Assembly (NCBI RefSeq): GCF_024362325.1 | Contig: NZ_CP101497.1 | Span: 682,001 to 746,000, forward strand | Direction: 5' to 3' | DNA from: Microcella humidisoli | Lineage (GTDB): Bacteria; Actinomycetota; Actinomycetes; Actinomycetales; Microbacteriaceae | Length of the DNA stretch: 64,000 nucleotides | Shown: piece by piece, positions 48,254-57,372 of the stretch | Layout: every line of letters starts with the position of its first letter | Position numbering within the stretch: position 1 is the first letter of the stretch | The notes under the pieces: model-generated | What the model was told of the DNA's origin: nothing | What the model saw: the letters and a program-made list of their open reading frames with translations, nothing else | The model's database searches: none | Translations under genes and position numbers: made by a program

Positions 48254-49714
48254 GTGCCCAGTGATGCGACCGGGCTGCTGCCCGCCCTGCTCGTCGTCGC
48301 GCACGTCGTGCTCGGCTCGATCGCGATCATCCTGATCTCAGCCCGACGCCGGCCGTCGACGGCGATCGCGTGGATGCTCACGATCATCTTCATCCCGTAC
48401 ATCGGCGCGATCGCCTTCTTCCTCGTCGGCCTCAGCCGCCTGCCGAAGCGCCGGCGCGAGAAGCAGCACGAGGTCAGCCGGGCCATCCTCGATCGCACCG
48501 AGGGTCTCGACCGTGTGAGCCACCGTGACGAGTGGCCCGAGTGGCTGGGCTCCTCGGTGCGGCTCAACGAGAACCTCGGCGCCCTGCCCATGGTGGGCGG
48601 CAATCGTGCCGAGCTCATCGACGACTACGAGGGCGCGATCGCGGCGATGGTGGCCGACATCGACACGGCCGAGCAGTACGTGCACGTCGAGTTCTTCATC
48701 CTGACCCTCGATGCGACGACCGAGCCCTTCTTCGCCGCACTCGAGCGGGCGACCGCGCGCGGGGTCACGGTGCGCGTTCTGAGCGACCACCTGATGAGCA
48801 TCCTGTACCCGCCGCGTAAGGAGACGCTCGGTCGCCTCGCCGCGATGGGGGCCGAATGGCACGGGATGCTCCCCCTTCGCCCGTGGAAGGGCCAGTGGCA
48901 GCGCCCCGACCTGCGCAACCACCGCAAGCTCGTCGTCGTCGACGGGCGCGTGGGCCACACGGGCTCGCAGAACATGATCCAGTCGAACTACGGCAAGAAG
49001 AAGTCGATCGCGCGCGGACTGCACTGGCACGAGGTCATGGTGCGGCTCGAGGGGCCGGTCGTGCGTGAGCTCGACGCCGTCTTCGTGACCGACTGGTACA
49101 GCGAGACCGACGAGCTGCTGCCGCTCGACACGAGCCCCGTCGTGCTCGGCGACGACCCCGCTCTGCTGGACGCCCAGGTGCTGCCGAGCGGGCCGAGCTT
49201 CGAGAACGACAACAACCTCAAGCTCTACACGACCCTCATCCACAAGGCCGAGCGCCAGGTGAGCATCACGAGCCCGTACTTCGTTCCCGACGAGGCAATT
49301 CAACTGGCCATCATCACCGCGGCGTCGCGAGGGCTGCTCGTCGAGCTCTACGTGAGCGAGATCGGCGACCAGTTCTTCGTCTATCACGCGCAGCGCTCGT
49401 ACTACGAAGACCTGCTGCGCGCCGGGGTGCGCATCTACCTCTATCAGGCGCCGACGGTGCTGCACTCGAAGCACTTCACGATCGACGACGACGTCGCCAT
49501 CGTCGGCTCGAGCAACATGGACATCCGCTCGTTCAGCCTCAACATGGAGGTCTCGGTCATGGTGCACGGCGCCGAGTTCGTGCAGCGCATGCGCGCGATC
49601 GAGGCCTCGTACCGCGCGGAGAGCCGCGAGCTGCACCTCGACGAGTGGGTGCGACGACCGTGGGGCGAGAAGGCGCGCGACTCGATCGCCCGGCTCACCT
49701 CGTCGTTGCAGTGA
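48254..49714 (+). CDS. cls: cardiolipin synthase
   Basis: This 486-residue phospholipase-D superfamily enzyme has two N-terminal membrane helices (about 8-62). Two HKD motifs follow: HRKLVVVDGRVGHTGSQN near residue 223 and HSKHFTIDDDVAIVGSSNMDIRSF-type near 400. It joins two phosphatidylglycerols into cardiolipin at the membrane. GTG start, 4 bases after the AI-2E gene. Confidence 0.94.
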   Translation: MPSDATGLLPALLVVAHVVLGSIAIILISARRRPSTAIAWMLTIIFIPYIGAIAFFLVGLSRLPKRRREKQHEVSRAILDRTEGLDRVSHRDEWPEWLGSSVRLNENLGALPMVGGNRAELIDDYEGAIAAMVADIDTAEQYVHVEFFILTLDATTEPFFAALERATARGVTVRVLSDHLMSILYPPRKETLGRLAAMGAEWHGMLPLRPWKGQWQRPDLRNHRKLVVVDGRVGHTGSQNMIQSNYGKKKSIARGLHWHEVMVRLEGPVVRELDAVFVTDWYSETDELLPLDTSPVVLGDDPALLDAQVLPSGPSFENDNNLKLYTTLIHKAERQVSITSPYFVPDEAIQLAIITAASRGLLVELYVSEIGDQFFVYHAQRSYYEDLLRAGVRIYLYQAPTVLHSKHFTIDDDVAIVGSSNMDIRSFSLNMEVSVMVHGAEFVQRMRAIEASYRAESRELHLDEWVRRPWGEKARDSIARLTSSLQ

Positions 49715-49757
49715 TCGCCGCTATGCGCGCGACGGGCCCGCGGCTAGAGTCGGCATC

Positions 49758-51572
49758 GTGAGCGACATCACCATCACGATGCTGATCCTCGCCGTCGTGG
49801 TGCTGGCGTTCGTGACGAACCGCATCCCCGTCGGCCTCATCGCCGTCGGCGCCTCGCTCGCCCTCTACGCCTTCGGCATCCTCGACCTCGCTCAGACCTT
49901 CGCGGGCTTCGGCGACCCGGCTGTCGTGCTCATCGCCGCGCTCTTCGTCGTCGCCGAGGGGCTCGACGGCTCGGGGCTCACGGCCTGGACGGGCCAGCAG
50001 CTCATCAAGCGCGGCGGGGGCAGCTCGCGCGTGCTCACGATCATCATCATGATCGTCGTCGCCGTGCTCGCGGCGCTCATCAGCGTCAACGGCGCGGTCG
50101 CCGCGCTGCTGCCGGTCGTCGTCGTCATCGCGACGAAGATGACGATGCCCGCGGGCCGTCTGCTGCTGCCGCTCGCCTTCGGGGCGCACGCCGGCTCGCT
50201 CCTCACGCTCACGGGCTCGCCCGTCAACGTCATCATGTCCGAGCTCGCCGAAGAGGAGACGGGACGCGCGTTCGGCTTCTTCGAGTTCAGCCTCGTGGGC
50301 CTGCCGATCGTCGCCGGAACGGTGCTCATCGCGGTGCTGCTCGGCAACCGGCTCATCCCGGCCCGCACGCCCTCGACGCTCGCGACCGACCTCGGTGATC
50401 ACGCCCGCACGCTGCTCGCCCAGTTCGGCGGCGCGCAGCCGTTCGGCCGCGTGCGCGTACTCTCGGGGTCGCCGCTCATCGGCCGCACCGCCGAGCAGAT
50501 CGTGTTCGAGAGCGACTCCGCGGTGTCGCTCATCGCGATCCAGTCGCCGGGAGTGCGCGGTTCGCGTGACGCCTCCGCGCCCATCCGCGAGGGGGACGTG
50601 CTGATTCTGCAGGGAACCCCGACGAGCATCCGCTCGGTGAGCGACGACGTCAAGCTCGAGGGCATCGGCACGAGCACGGTCTCGAGCACCTGGGCCGCGA
50701 TGGACGCCGAGTACGGCGTCGCCGAGATCGTCATCCCTCCGCGCTCGCGTGCGATCGGCGACGAGGTGTTCCCCGGCATGGTCACCGAGAGCGGCGACCT
50801 CATCATCGTCGCGATCCAGCGCGGTGGCGAAGACATCGGCGATCAGACCGGCATCCGCCTCGAGGCCGGCGACATCCTGCTCGTGCAAGGCAAGTGGGAG
50901 GCCCTCGACGAGAACCTCCGCGACACCTCGGTGATGGTCGTGGATGCTCCCGACCAGATCCGCCGCCAGGCAGCGCCCCTCGGGCGCCGCGCGTACCTCG
51001 CCCTCGGGGTGCTGGTGCTCATGGTCGTCGCCCTCGCGACGGGCATCGTGCCGCCCGCCGTGGCCGGACTCGTCGCCGCGGCGATCATGGTGCTCACGCG
51101 CGTGGTGTCGATCGAGAAGGCTCACCGCTCGATCCAGTGGACGACCGTGCTGCTCGTCGGCGGCATGATCCCGGTCTCGACCGCGATCACGCAGACGGGC
51201 GCGGCCGACCTGCTCGCCACGGGCATCGTCGACGCGGTCGGCGCTCTCGGCCCCGGCGTCGTGCTCGCGGCTCTCGGTCTCGTGACCCTGATCTTCGGAC
51301 AGCTGATCAGCAACACGGCGACCGCGCTCATCATCGCGCCGATCGCCATCTCGGTGGCCTATGAGATGGGGGTCTCTCCGCTCCCGTTCCTCATGGCGGT
51401 CGCCGTCACCGCCGCTGCCGCCGTGCTGACCCCGGTCGCGACGCCCGGCAACCTCATGATCATGGCCCCGTCAGGGTTCCAGTTCGGCGACTACTGGAAG
51501 TTCGGGCTACCGGTCGGCCTGGTGTTCTTCGGCGTCGCGGTGCTGCTCGTGCCCGTGCTGTTCCCCTTCTGA
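49758..51572 (+). CDS. SLC13/DASS-like permease with two RCK_C domains
   Basis: This 604-residue protein has N-terminal helices (about 5-200), two central TrkA_C/RCK_C domains (near 215-295 and 305-395, each with EGDVLILQG- or AGDILLVQG-type ends), then more helices. SLC13 family motifs include SVNGAVAALLPVV and LTPVATPGNLMIMAPSGFQFGDY. This layout is typical of bacterial anion permeases for sulfate, citrate or dicarboxylates. The substrate is uncertain. GTG start. Confidence 0.87.
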   Translation: MSDITITMLILAVVVLAFVTNRIPVGLIAVGASLALYAFGILDLAQTFAGFGDPAVVLIAALFVVAEGLDGSGLTAWTGQQLIKRGGGSSRVLTIIIMIVVAVLAALISVNGAVAALLPVVVVIATKMTMPAGRLLLPLAFGAHAGSLLTLTGSPVNVIMSELAEEETGRAFGFFEFSLVGLPIVAGTVLIAVLLGNRLIPARTPSTLATDLGDHARTLLAQFGGAQPFGRVRVLSGSPLIGRTAEQIVFESDSAVSLIAIQSPGVRGSRDASAPIREGDVLILQGTPTSIRSVSDDVKLEGIGTSTVSSTWAAMDAEYGVAEIVIPPRSRAIGDEVFPGMVTESGDLIIVAIQRGGEDIGDQTGIRLEAGDILLVQGKWEALDENLRDTSVMVVDAPDQIRRQAAPLGRRAYLALGVLVLMVVALATGIVPPAVAGLVAAAIMVLTRVVSIEKAHRSIQWTTVLLVGGMIPVSTAITQTGAADLLATGIVDAVGALGPGVVLAALGLVTLIFGQLISNTATALIIAPIAISVAYEMGVSPLPFLMAVAVTAAAAVLTPVATPGNLMIMAPSGFQFGDYWKFGLPVGLVFFGVAVLLVPVLFPF

Positions 51573-51614
51573 CCCGTCCGTCGCGCCCGCCGACCGCGTC
51601 GCTCCGGCGTCGGC

Positions 51615-53369
51615 TCAGCGCCGCCCGAGCGTGCCGAAGATGCCGCGCACGACCTCGCGGATGACGGTCTGGCCGGTGCGCGAGCCCAGCACGTCGCCGA
51701 GCATGTCGCCGACGCCCGGCTCGGGCTTCGTCGTGCGGCGGTTCGTCGTGCGCGTCGTCGTGCGCTCCTTCTTCTGCAGGTCGCGCAAGGCCTTCTCGTA
51801 CTCCTCGCGCGCGGCGTCCTTCTGCTCGGCAGCCTGCTCGGCCGCCTCGCGCGCCGCCTCGGCCTCGGCCGCGGCGTTCATGCGTCCCGTGAGCAGTTCG
51901 TAGGCCGACTCGCGGTCGACCGCCTGTCCGTACTGCGCGAGCAGGGGCGAGGCCGCGATCGTCGCCGCGACCAGCTCGGCGGGCGCGGGATCCATCGAGC
52001 CCTGGGGGGCGCGCAGGCGCGTCCAGGCCACGGGCGAGGGGGCGCCCTTCTCGTTCATGACGGTCACGATCGCCTCGCCGATGCCGAGCGTCGTGAGCAC
52101 CTCGTCGAGCTCGTAGCCGCTGTTCGGGTAGGTCGAGACGGCGGCCTTGAGGGCCTTCGCGTCGTCGGGCGTGAAGGCGCGCAGCTGGTGCTGCACGCGC
52201 GAGCCGAGCTGCGCGAGCACGTCGCCCGGCACGTCTTTCGGCGACTGGGTGACGAAGAAGATGCCGACGCCCTTCGAGCGGATGAGCCGCACCGTCTGGG
52301 TGATGGCGGCGAGGAAGTCTTTGCTCGCATCGCGGAACAGCAGGTGCGCCTCGTCGAAGAAGAACACGAGCTTCGGCTTGTCGAGGTCGCCGACCTCGGG
52401 CAGGTCGTTGAAGAGGTCGGCGAGCAGCCACATGAGGAAGGTCGAGAACAGCGCCGGCTTGTCGGCGACACCCGGCACCTCGAGCAGGCTCACGATGCCG
52501 CGGCCGTCGGCCGTCGTGCGCAGGAAGTGCGCGGTGTCGAACTCGGGCTCGCCGAAGAAGACGTCGGCGCCCTCCGCGGCGAAGGTGATGAGCTCGCGCA
52601 GGATGACCCCGGCAGTCGCCTTGCTGAGACCGCCAAGCTCGGCGAGGTCGGCCTTGCCCTCGGGGCTCGTCAAGAACTGGATGACCGCGCGCAGGTCGTC
52701 GAGCCCCACGAGCGGCAGCCCGTTCTGGTCGGCGTAGAGGAAGACGAGGCCGAGGCTCGACTCCTGCGTGTCGTTGAGGCCGAGCACCTTGCTGAGCATG
52801 AGGGGCCCGAAGCTCGAGACCGTCGCGCGCACGGGGATGCCGTGACCGATTCCGCCGAGGCAGTAGAACTCGGTGGGGTGCGCCACGCCCTGCCACTGCT
52901 GACCGAGGCCGCTCGTGCGGGCGAGCAGCTTCTCGCTGCTCTGCCCGGCCACGGCGATGCCGCTGAGGTCGCCCTTGATGTCGGCGGCGAAGACGGGCAC
53001 CCCCGCGGCGCTCAGCTGCTCGGCGAGCACCTGCAGGGTCTTCGTCTTGCCCGTGCCCGTCGCGCCGGCGACGAGGCCGTGCCGGTTGGTCATGGCGATG
53101 GGAATGCGGATCGGCACGTCGGGCAGCGCCTCGCCGTTGACGAGCGCGCCCATCTCGAGCACGGCCCCCTCGGGCTGGTACCCCACACGCACGGCGGCGA
53201 CCTGCTCGGCATCGAGGGGGCCCTCGCTCGGGATGCTCGCCGCGGGTGCCGCCGCCTCGCTCGCCTGCGCGGCGGCGCGCGCGGCGGCCTCTTCGGCTGC
53301 GGCCAGTGCCGCCTGCGCCTGCTCGAGGGCCTGCTGGGCGGCCGTGACGGCCTCGCTCGCGTCAGTCAT
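51615..53369 (-). CDS. HerA-like (DUF853) P-loop ATPase
   Basis: This is a 584-residue protein. An alanine-rich coiled-coil opens the chain (residues about 5-40, repeated Gln/Glu/Ala). The ATPase domain follows with Walker A GATGTGKTKT, ADIKGDLSGI, Walker B FFFDEAHLLF and the QSPKDVPGDVLAQLG block. A second charged helix (about 490-535) and a conserved C-terminal VIREVVRGIFGTLGRR end it. DUF853 proteins are HerA/FtsK-related with unclear role, perhaps DNA translocation or repair. Confidence 0.9.
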   Translation of the reverse strand: MTDASEAVTAAQQALEQAQAALAAAEEAAARAAAQASEAAAPAASIPSEGPLDAEQVAAVRVGYQPEGAVLEMGALVNGEALPDVPIRIPIAMTNRHGLVAGATGTGKTKTLQVLAEQLSAAGVPVFAADIKGDLSGIAVAGQSSEKLLARTSGLGQQWQGVAHPTEFYCLGGIGHGIPVRATVSSFGPLMLSKVLGLNDTQESSLGLVFLYADQNGLPLVGLDDLRAVIQFLTSPEGKADLAELGGLSKATAGVILRELITFAAEGADVFFGEPEFDTAHFLRTTADGRGIVSLLEVPGVADKPALFSTFLMWLLADLFNDLPEVGDLDKPKLVFFFDEAHLLFRDASKDFLAAITQTVRLIRSKGVGIFFVTQSPKDVPGDVLAQLGSRVQHQLRAFTPDDAKALKAAVSTYPNSGYELDEVLTTLGIGEAIVTVMNEKGAPSPVAWTRLRAPQGSMDPAPAELVAATIAASPLLAQYGQAVDRESAYELLTGRMNAAAEAEAAREAAEQAAEQKDAAREEYEKALRDLQKKERTTTRTTNRRTTKPEPGVGDMLGDVLGSRTGQTVIREVVRGIFGTLGRR

Positions 53370-53378
53370 GGCGCCAGC

Positions 53379-54656
53379 CTAAGCGACGGGCGTGCGCTCC
53401 TGCAGGCCCCACGGCTGGCCGTAGCCGCCCTCGTTCTCGGGGCGCGCCATGAGGTCGAGGAAGGGCTGGGCGTCGAAGGCCTCGGGGCCGAGCACGCCCG
53501 CGCCGCTCCACGCACCCGAGGCGAGCAGCTCGAGGGCGATGACGGGGTTGAGGGCGGTCTGCCACACGACGCACTGGCTCTCGTACTCGGCCATCGTCCA
53601 CTCGTTGTCACTGACGTGGTACAGGTAGACGTCGCGGGGCGCGCCGTCGACTCCGGTGCCCGTGACCCAGAGGCCCGCGCAGGTCTTGCCGGTCATCCGG
53701 GGCCCGAGGGTGGCCGGGTCGGGAAGGCCCGCGGCCACGACGTCGCGGGGGCTCACCATGACGGGGCCGTTCGCCGAGCGCACCCGGATGGGCTCGGTCT
53801 TGTCGAGGCCCAGCTGGTTGAGGGTCTTGAGAATGCCGATGAACTCGTCGCCCAGCCCGTACTTGAACGTGACGCGCTTCGCGTCGACCCAGCGCGGCAT
53901 GAGCAGCACTTCTTCGTGCTCGACGTTGACGCACTCGACGGGGCCGATGCCCTCCGGGAAGTCGAAGACCTCGGGCTCGCTGAACGGCGGCGTCGTGAAC
54001 CAGCCCGTGTCCTTCTCCCAGATGACGGGCGGGTTGAGGCACTCCTCGATCGTCGTCCAGATGCTGAACGACGGGGCGAAGATCTCATTGCCCTCGTCGT
54101 CGCGCACCACGAGGTTGGCACCGTCGCGCGTGCCGAGCTCGTCGATCTCGCGGAAGAGGTGGTCGGCGGCGTAGCGCGCGAACACGTCGCTGAGTCCGGG
54201 CTCGACGCCCATGCCCACGAGCGCGAGCCGACCGGCAGCCTCCCAGTCGCCCGCGGCGGCGAACTGCTCGTCGCCGAGCTTGACGCCCGTGAGGGCGTGC
54301 GGCTGCTCGGGGTGCGGGTGCGAGAGGCTCATGGCCATGTCGAGGTAGTCGGCACCTGCGGCCAGGGCGCCCGCGAAGATGGTGGGCACGAACTTGGGCT
54401 CGACGGCGTTCATGACGTGCGTCGCCGCGTGCTCGCGCGCGACGGCGGCGACGCTCTCCGACTGCGAGGCGTCGATCTGCGCCGCGACGAAGCGGTCGCC
54501 CTGGGGGCCGTGCTTGGCCTCGATCCAGGCGATCGTGCGCTCGGCGCGGGTGATGTCGTAGTCGCTCACGATCATCGTGTCGAAGAACGAGCGGCGTGCG
54601 GCGATCTTGGCGATGGCGTCTCCGACGCCTCCGGCGCCGACCAGGAGGATCCTCAT
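53379..54656 (-). CDS. saccharopine dehydrogenase family protein
   Basis: This 425-residue protein has an NAD-binding N-terminus (RILLVGAGGVGDAIAKIAAR), YLDMAMSLSHPH, and the catalytic-fold motif GMGVEPGLSDVFARYAADHLF. It probably reduces or oxidises a substrate such as saccharopine or carboxynorspermidine, but context gives no pathway. The start ATG 54656 was chosen; in-frame ATGs at 54665 and 54674 overlap a palindromic operator. It follows a 72-base gap after the MFS gene stop. Confidence 0.85.
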   Translation of the reverse strand: MRILLVGAGGVGDAIAKIAARRSFFDTMIVSDYDITRAERTIAWIEAKHGPQGDRFVAAQIDASQSESVAAVAREHAATHVMNAVEPKFVPTIFAGALAAGADYLDMAMSLSHPHPEQPHALTGVKLGDEQFAAAGDWEAAGRLALVGMGVEPGLSDVFARYAADHLFREIDELGTRDGANLVVRDDEGNEIFAPSFSIWTTIEECLNPPVIWEKDTGWFTTPPFSEPEVFDFPEGIGPVECVNVEHEEVLLMPRWVDAKRVTFKYGLGDEFIGILKTLNQLGLDKTEPIRVRSANGPVMVSPRDVVAAGLPDPATLGPRMTGKTCAGLWVTGTGVDGAPRDVYLYHVSDNEWTMAEYESQCVVWQTALNPVIALELLASGAWSGAGVLGPEAFDAQPFLDLMARPENEGGYGQPWGLQERTPVA

Positions 54657-54665
54657 GCGCCCCAT

Positions 54666-54683
54666 GTTATCCATATGGACAAC
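54666..54683. promoter_or_regulatory. 18-bp near-perfect palindrome at saccharopine dehydrogenase start
   Basis: GTTATCCATATGGACAAC is complementary to itself except for one base pair (the A/C positions at 54669 and 54680). It spans the region just upstream of ATG 54656 and could be a repressor site. The bound protein is unknown. Confidence 0.5.
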
Positions 54684-54746
54684 AATTGCGCCAGACCCCT
54701 CTTCCGCGACGGGATGCGCGCACCCCGCTCGACCGCCGCCCGGGTG

Positions 54747-55976
54747 TCAGCGCTCGAGCGCGGGCACCGTGCGCGGCCGCACGATGAGCCAGAGGCTCGC
54801 GATCGACACCACCGAGGTCGCCGCCATGACCGCGCCCATGGGCACGGCGTTCGCGATGCCGAACAGTCCGACGATCGGCGAGAGCAGGCCCGCGAGCCCG
54901 AAGTTCATGGCCCCGAGCAGCGAGGCCGCGGTGCCGGCCTCCTTGCCGTGATTGGCGAGCGCGAGCGCCTGCACCATGGGGAAGCCGAACCCGCACGCCG
55001 TGATGAAGAACCACAGCGGCACGACCGTGCCCCAGAAGCCCGCGTCGGCGAGGTCGAGCACGATGATCGCCACCGAGCTACCCAGCAGCACGAGGGTCGA
55101 GACGCTGAGGATCCACTGCGGCGGGATGCGCTTCGCGAGTCGCGAGCTGATCTGCACCCCCGCGACCACGCCGATCGAGTTCATCGCGAACAGCAGTCCG
55201 TACCCCTGCGGGTCGAGGCCGTACACCTCCTGGAAGAGGAACGGCGAGGCCGAGAGGTAGGCGAAGAGGCCCGAGAACGACATGCCGCCGATGATCGCCA
55301 CGCCGACGAACACGCGGTCGCCGAACAGCACCCGGTACCGGTCGCGAATGGTCGCGTGGCCCTTGTCGACGCGCCGAGCGGGCGGCAGGGTCTCGACGAT
55401 CAGCAGGCTCGCGGCGATGACGATAATGACACCGTAGGCGGCCAGCACGACGAAGAGTCCGCGCCAGGGCATGATGAGCAGCAGCTGCGAGCCGATGACG
55501 GGCGCGAGGATGGGCGCGAGGCCGTTGACGAGCGAGAGCCGCGAGAGCATGCGCACGAGCGGGTAGCCGCCGAACAGGTCGCGCACGGTCGCCATCGCGA
55601 CGACGCCGCCCGCCGCGGCACCGAAGCCCTGCAGCACGCGGAAGGCCATGAGCCAGGTGATGTCAGGGGCGAGCGCGACGCCGAGGCTCGCGAGCACGTG
55701 CAGGCTCGTCGCGAGGATGAGCGGCAGGCGCCGGCCGACCGCGTCGCTCCAGGGGCCGACGAGCAGCTGGCCGAACGCGAAGCCGATCGTCGTCGCCGTG
55801 AGGGTCAGCTGGATGGCCGCGGTCGAGACCCCGAGGTCGGCCTCGACCTGCGGGAAGGCCGGCAGGTAGAGGTCGATCGTGAAGGGGCCGAGCGCCGTGA
55901 GGGCACCGAGCACGATCACGTAGACGGCGCGCTGGCGGCGGGTGAGCGAGTCTCCGGGGTGAACGACCGTCGACAC
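54747..55976 (-). CDS. Bcr/CflA-type multidrug MFS exporter
   Basis: This 409-residue protein has 12 predicted helices. The Bcr signature FTIDLYLPAFPQVEADLG follows helix 1, and the motif GPWSDAVGRRLPL lies between helices 2 and 3. ATVRDLFGG and VNGLAPILAPVIGS are also typical of Bcr/CflA. It exports drugs such as bicyclomycin in exchange for protons. GTG start at 55976. A 14-bp palindrome and TAGACT -10 lie upstream. Confidence 0.92.
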   Translation of the reverse strand: MSTVVHPGDSLTRRQRAVYVIVLGALTALGPFTIDLYLPAFPQVEADLGVSTAAIQLTLTATTIGFAFGQLLVGPWSDAVGRRLPLILATSLHVLASLGVALAPDITWLMAFRVLQGFGAAAGGVVAMATVRDLFGGYPLVRMLSRLSLVNGLAPILAPVIGSQLLLIMPWRGLFVVLAAYGVIIVIAASLLIVETLPPARRVDKGHATIRDRYRVLFGDRVFVGVAIIGGMSFSGLFAYLSASPFLFQEVYGLDPQGYGLLFAMNSIGVVAGVQISSRLAKRIPPQWILSVSTLVLLGSSVAIIVLDLADAGFWGTVVPLWFFITACGFGFPMVQALALANHGKEAGTAASLLGAMNFGLAGLLSPIVGLFGIANAVPMGAVMAATSVVSIASLWLIVRPRTVPALER

Positions 55977-56029
55977 GCAGCAGCCTCCCAGGGGCTCGAG
56001 CAGGGGTGAGGGGCGGATTCGCCCGCATC

Positions 56030-56035
56030 AGTCTA
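56030..56035 (-). promoter_or_regulatory. possible -10 for the MFS exporter
   Basis: On the minus strand TAGACT fits TANNNT, 53 bases upstream of the GTG at 55976. A 14-bp palindrome lies at the matching -35 region. Confidence 0.4.
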
Positions 56036-56054
56036 GGACGCGGGAGGGCCGGAG

Positions 56055-56068
56055 TCGAATCGATTCGA
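56055..56068. promoter_or_regulatory. LacI-like 14-bp palindrome
   Basis: TCGAATCGATTCGA is a perfect palindrome with a central CG, the form of many LacI/GalR operators. It overlaps the -35 region expected from TAGACT at 56030. It may control the MFS gene. Confidence 0.45.
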
Positions 56069-56093
56069 GCCTCCGGAGAGCATCCGGAGACAG

Positions 56094-56130
56094 CGACGCG
56101 CCCCGCGGCACAGGGCCACGGGGCGCGTCG
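56094..56130 (-). terminator. terminator of the ara operon
   Basis: CGACGCGCCCCG (56094-56105) and CGGGGCGCGTCG (56119-56130) form a 12-bp perfect stem with a 13-base loop, 16 bases after the mmsB stop. Confidence 0.75.
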
Positions 56131-56145
56131 ACGAGCGAGTGCCGA

Positions 56146-57372
56146 TCAGCGACCGGTGCCGCCTCCGGCCCGACGCTTGTTGTAGACGTCGAAGGCCACG
56201 GCGAGCAGCAGCACGAGGCCCTTGACGGCCTGCTGCCACTCGATGCCGATGCCCATGATCGACATGCCGTTGTTGAGCACACCGATGATGAGGCCACCGA
56301 TGATGGCGCCGGAGATCGTGCCGATACCGCCCTGCACGGCCGCGCCGCCGATGAAGGCCGCCGAGATGGCCTCGAGCTCGAAGCCGTCGCCCGCCTTCGG
56401 GCCGGCCAGGTTGAGGCGCGCCGTGAACACGAGGCCCGCGAGCGCCGCCAGGATGCCCATGTTGACGAACAGCCAGAAGTCCACCGACTTCGTCTTGACG
56501 CCCGAGAGCTCGGCCGCGTGGCGGTTGCCGCCGATCGCGTAGATGTGACGGCCGAACACCGTGCGGTTCGCGACGATGCCGTAGATCATGACGAGCACGG
56601 CGAGCACGATGAGCGTGACGGGGATGCCCTTGAACGAGGCGAGCGCGTAGGTGAAGGCGCCGACGCCGATCGCGACGAAGGCCATCTTCGCGATGAACCA
56701 CACGGTCGGGTCGACGGCCTGGCCGTACTTCTTGCGACCGTTGCGCGTGCGCACCTGCTGCACGACGAGCGCGATGATCGCGAGGGCGCCCACCGCGAGC
56801 GTGAAGAAGTCGATCGTCGCATCGGGCCCCGCGAACGAGATGAATCCGTTGCCCAGCGCTCGGTACTCCTCCGGGAACGACCCGATGTTCGAGTTGCCGA
56901 GCGTGATGAGCGCGAGCCCGCGGAAGATGAGCATGCCCGCCAAGGTGACGATGAACGCGGGTATGCCCACATAGGCGATCCAGAAGCCCTGCCAGGCTCC
57001 CACCACCGCCCCGATGACGAGGGCGCCGATGATGGCGAGCCACCACGGGAATCCGGCATCCCGAATCAGCACGCCCGAGAACGCCCCGATGAAGGCCGCG
57101 ATCGAGCCGACCGAGAGGTCGATGTGGCCGGCGACGATCACGAGCACCATGCCGATCGCGAGGATCAGGATGTACCCGTTCTGCACGATCAGGTTCGAGA
57201 TGTTCTGCGGACGCAGCAGGATGCCGTTGGTCGTGATCGAGAACAGCACGACCACGGCGATGAGCGCGAGGAAGATGCCGTTCTTGCCGAGGTCGCTCAC
57301 GATGTGCGAGAGCGTCGAGGGGAGCTTGATGCCCGACGACGATGCCGGGCTCTTGGTAGCGGTGTCAGACAT
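56146..57372 (-). CDS. mmsB: CUT2 sugar ABC transporter permease
   Basis: This 408-residue permease has ten or so helices. It has the family motif ILILAIGMVLVIVAGHIDLSVGSIAAFIGAF (here abridged: VIVAGHIDLSVGS) and VFGRHIYAIGGNRHAAELSG, the conserved loop that contacts the ATPase. The polar N-terminus is about 30 residues. Family members import xylose, arabinose or ribose. Its ATG shares a base with the mmsA stop. Confidence 0.95.
   Translation of the reverse strand: MSDTATKSPASSSGIKLPSTLSHIVSDLGKNGIFLALIAVVVLFSITTNGILLRPQNISNLIVQNGYILILAIGMVLVIVAGHIDLSVGSIAAFIGAFSGVLIRDAGFPWWLAIIGALVIGAVVGAWQGFWIAYVGIPAFIVTLAGMLIFRGLALITLGNSNIGSFPEEYRALGNGFISFAGPDATIDFFTLAVGALAIIALVVQQVRTRNGRKKYGQAVDPTVWFIAKMAFVAIGVGAFTYALASFKGIPVTLIVLAVLVMIYGIVANRTVFGRHIYAIGGNRHAAELSGVKTKSVDFWLFVNMGILAALAGLVFTARLNLAGPKAGDGFELEAISAAFIGGAAVQGGIGTISGAIIGGLIIGVLNNGMSIMGIGIEWQQAVKGLVLLLAVAFDVYNKRRAGGGTGR

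Noticed and set aside
52188..56009. 1273-codon plus-strand open frame
   Set aside because: It runs opposite the HerA-like, saccharopine and MFS genes, all with clear family motifs, and has a low-complexity charged composition.
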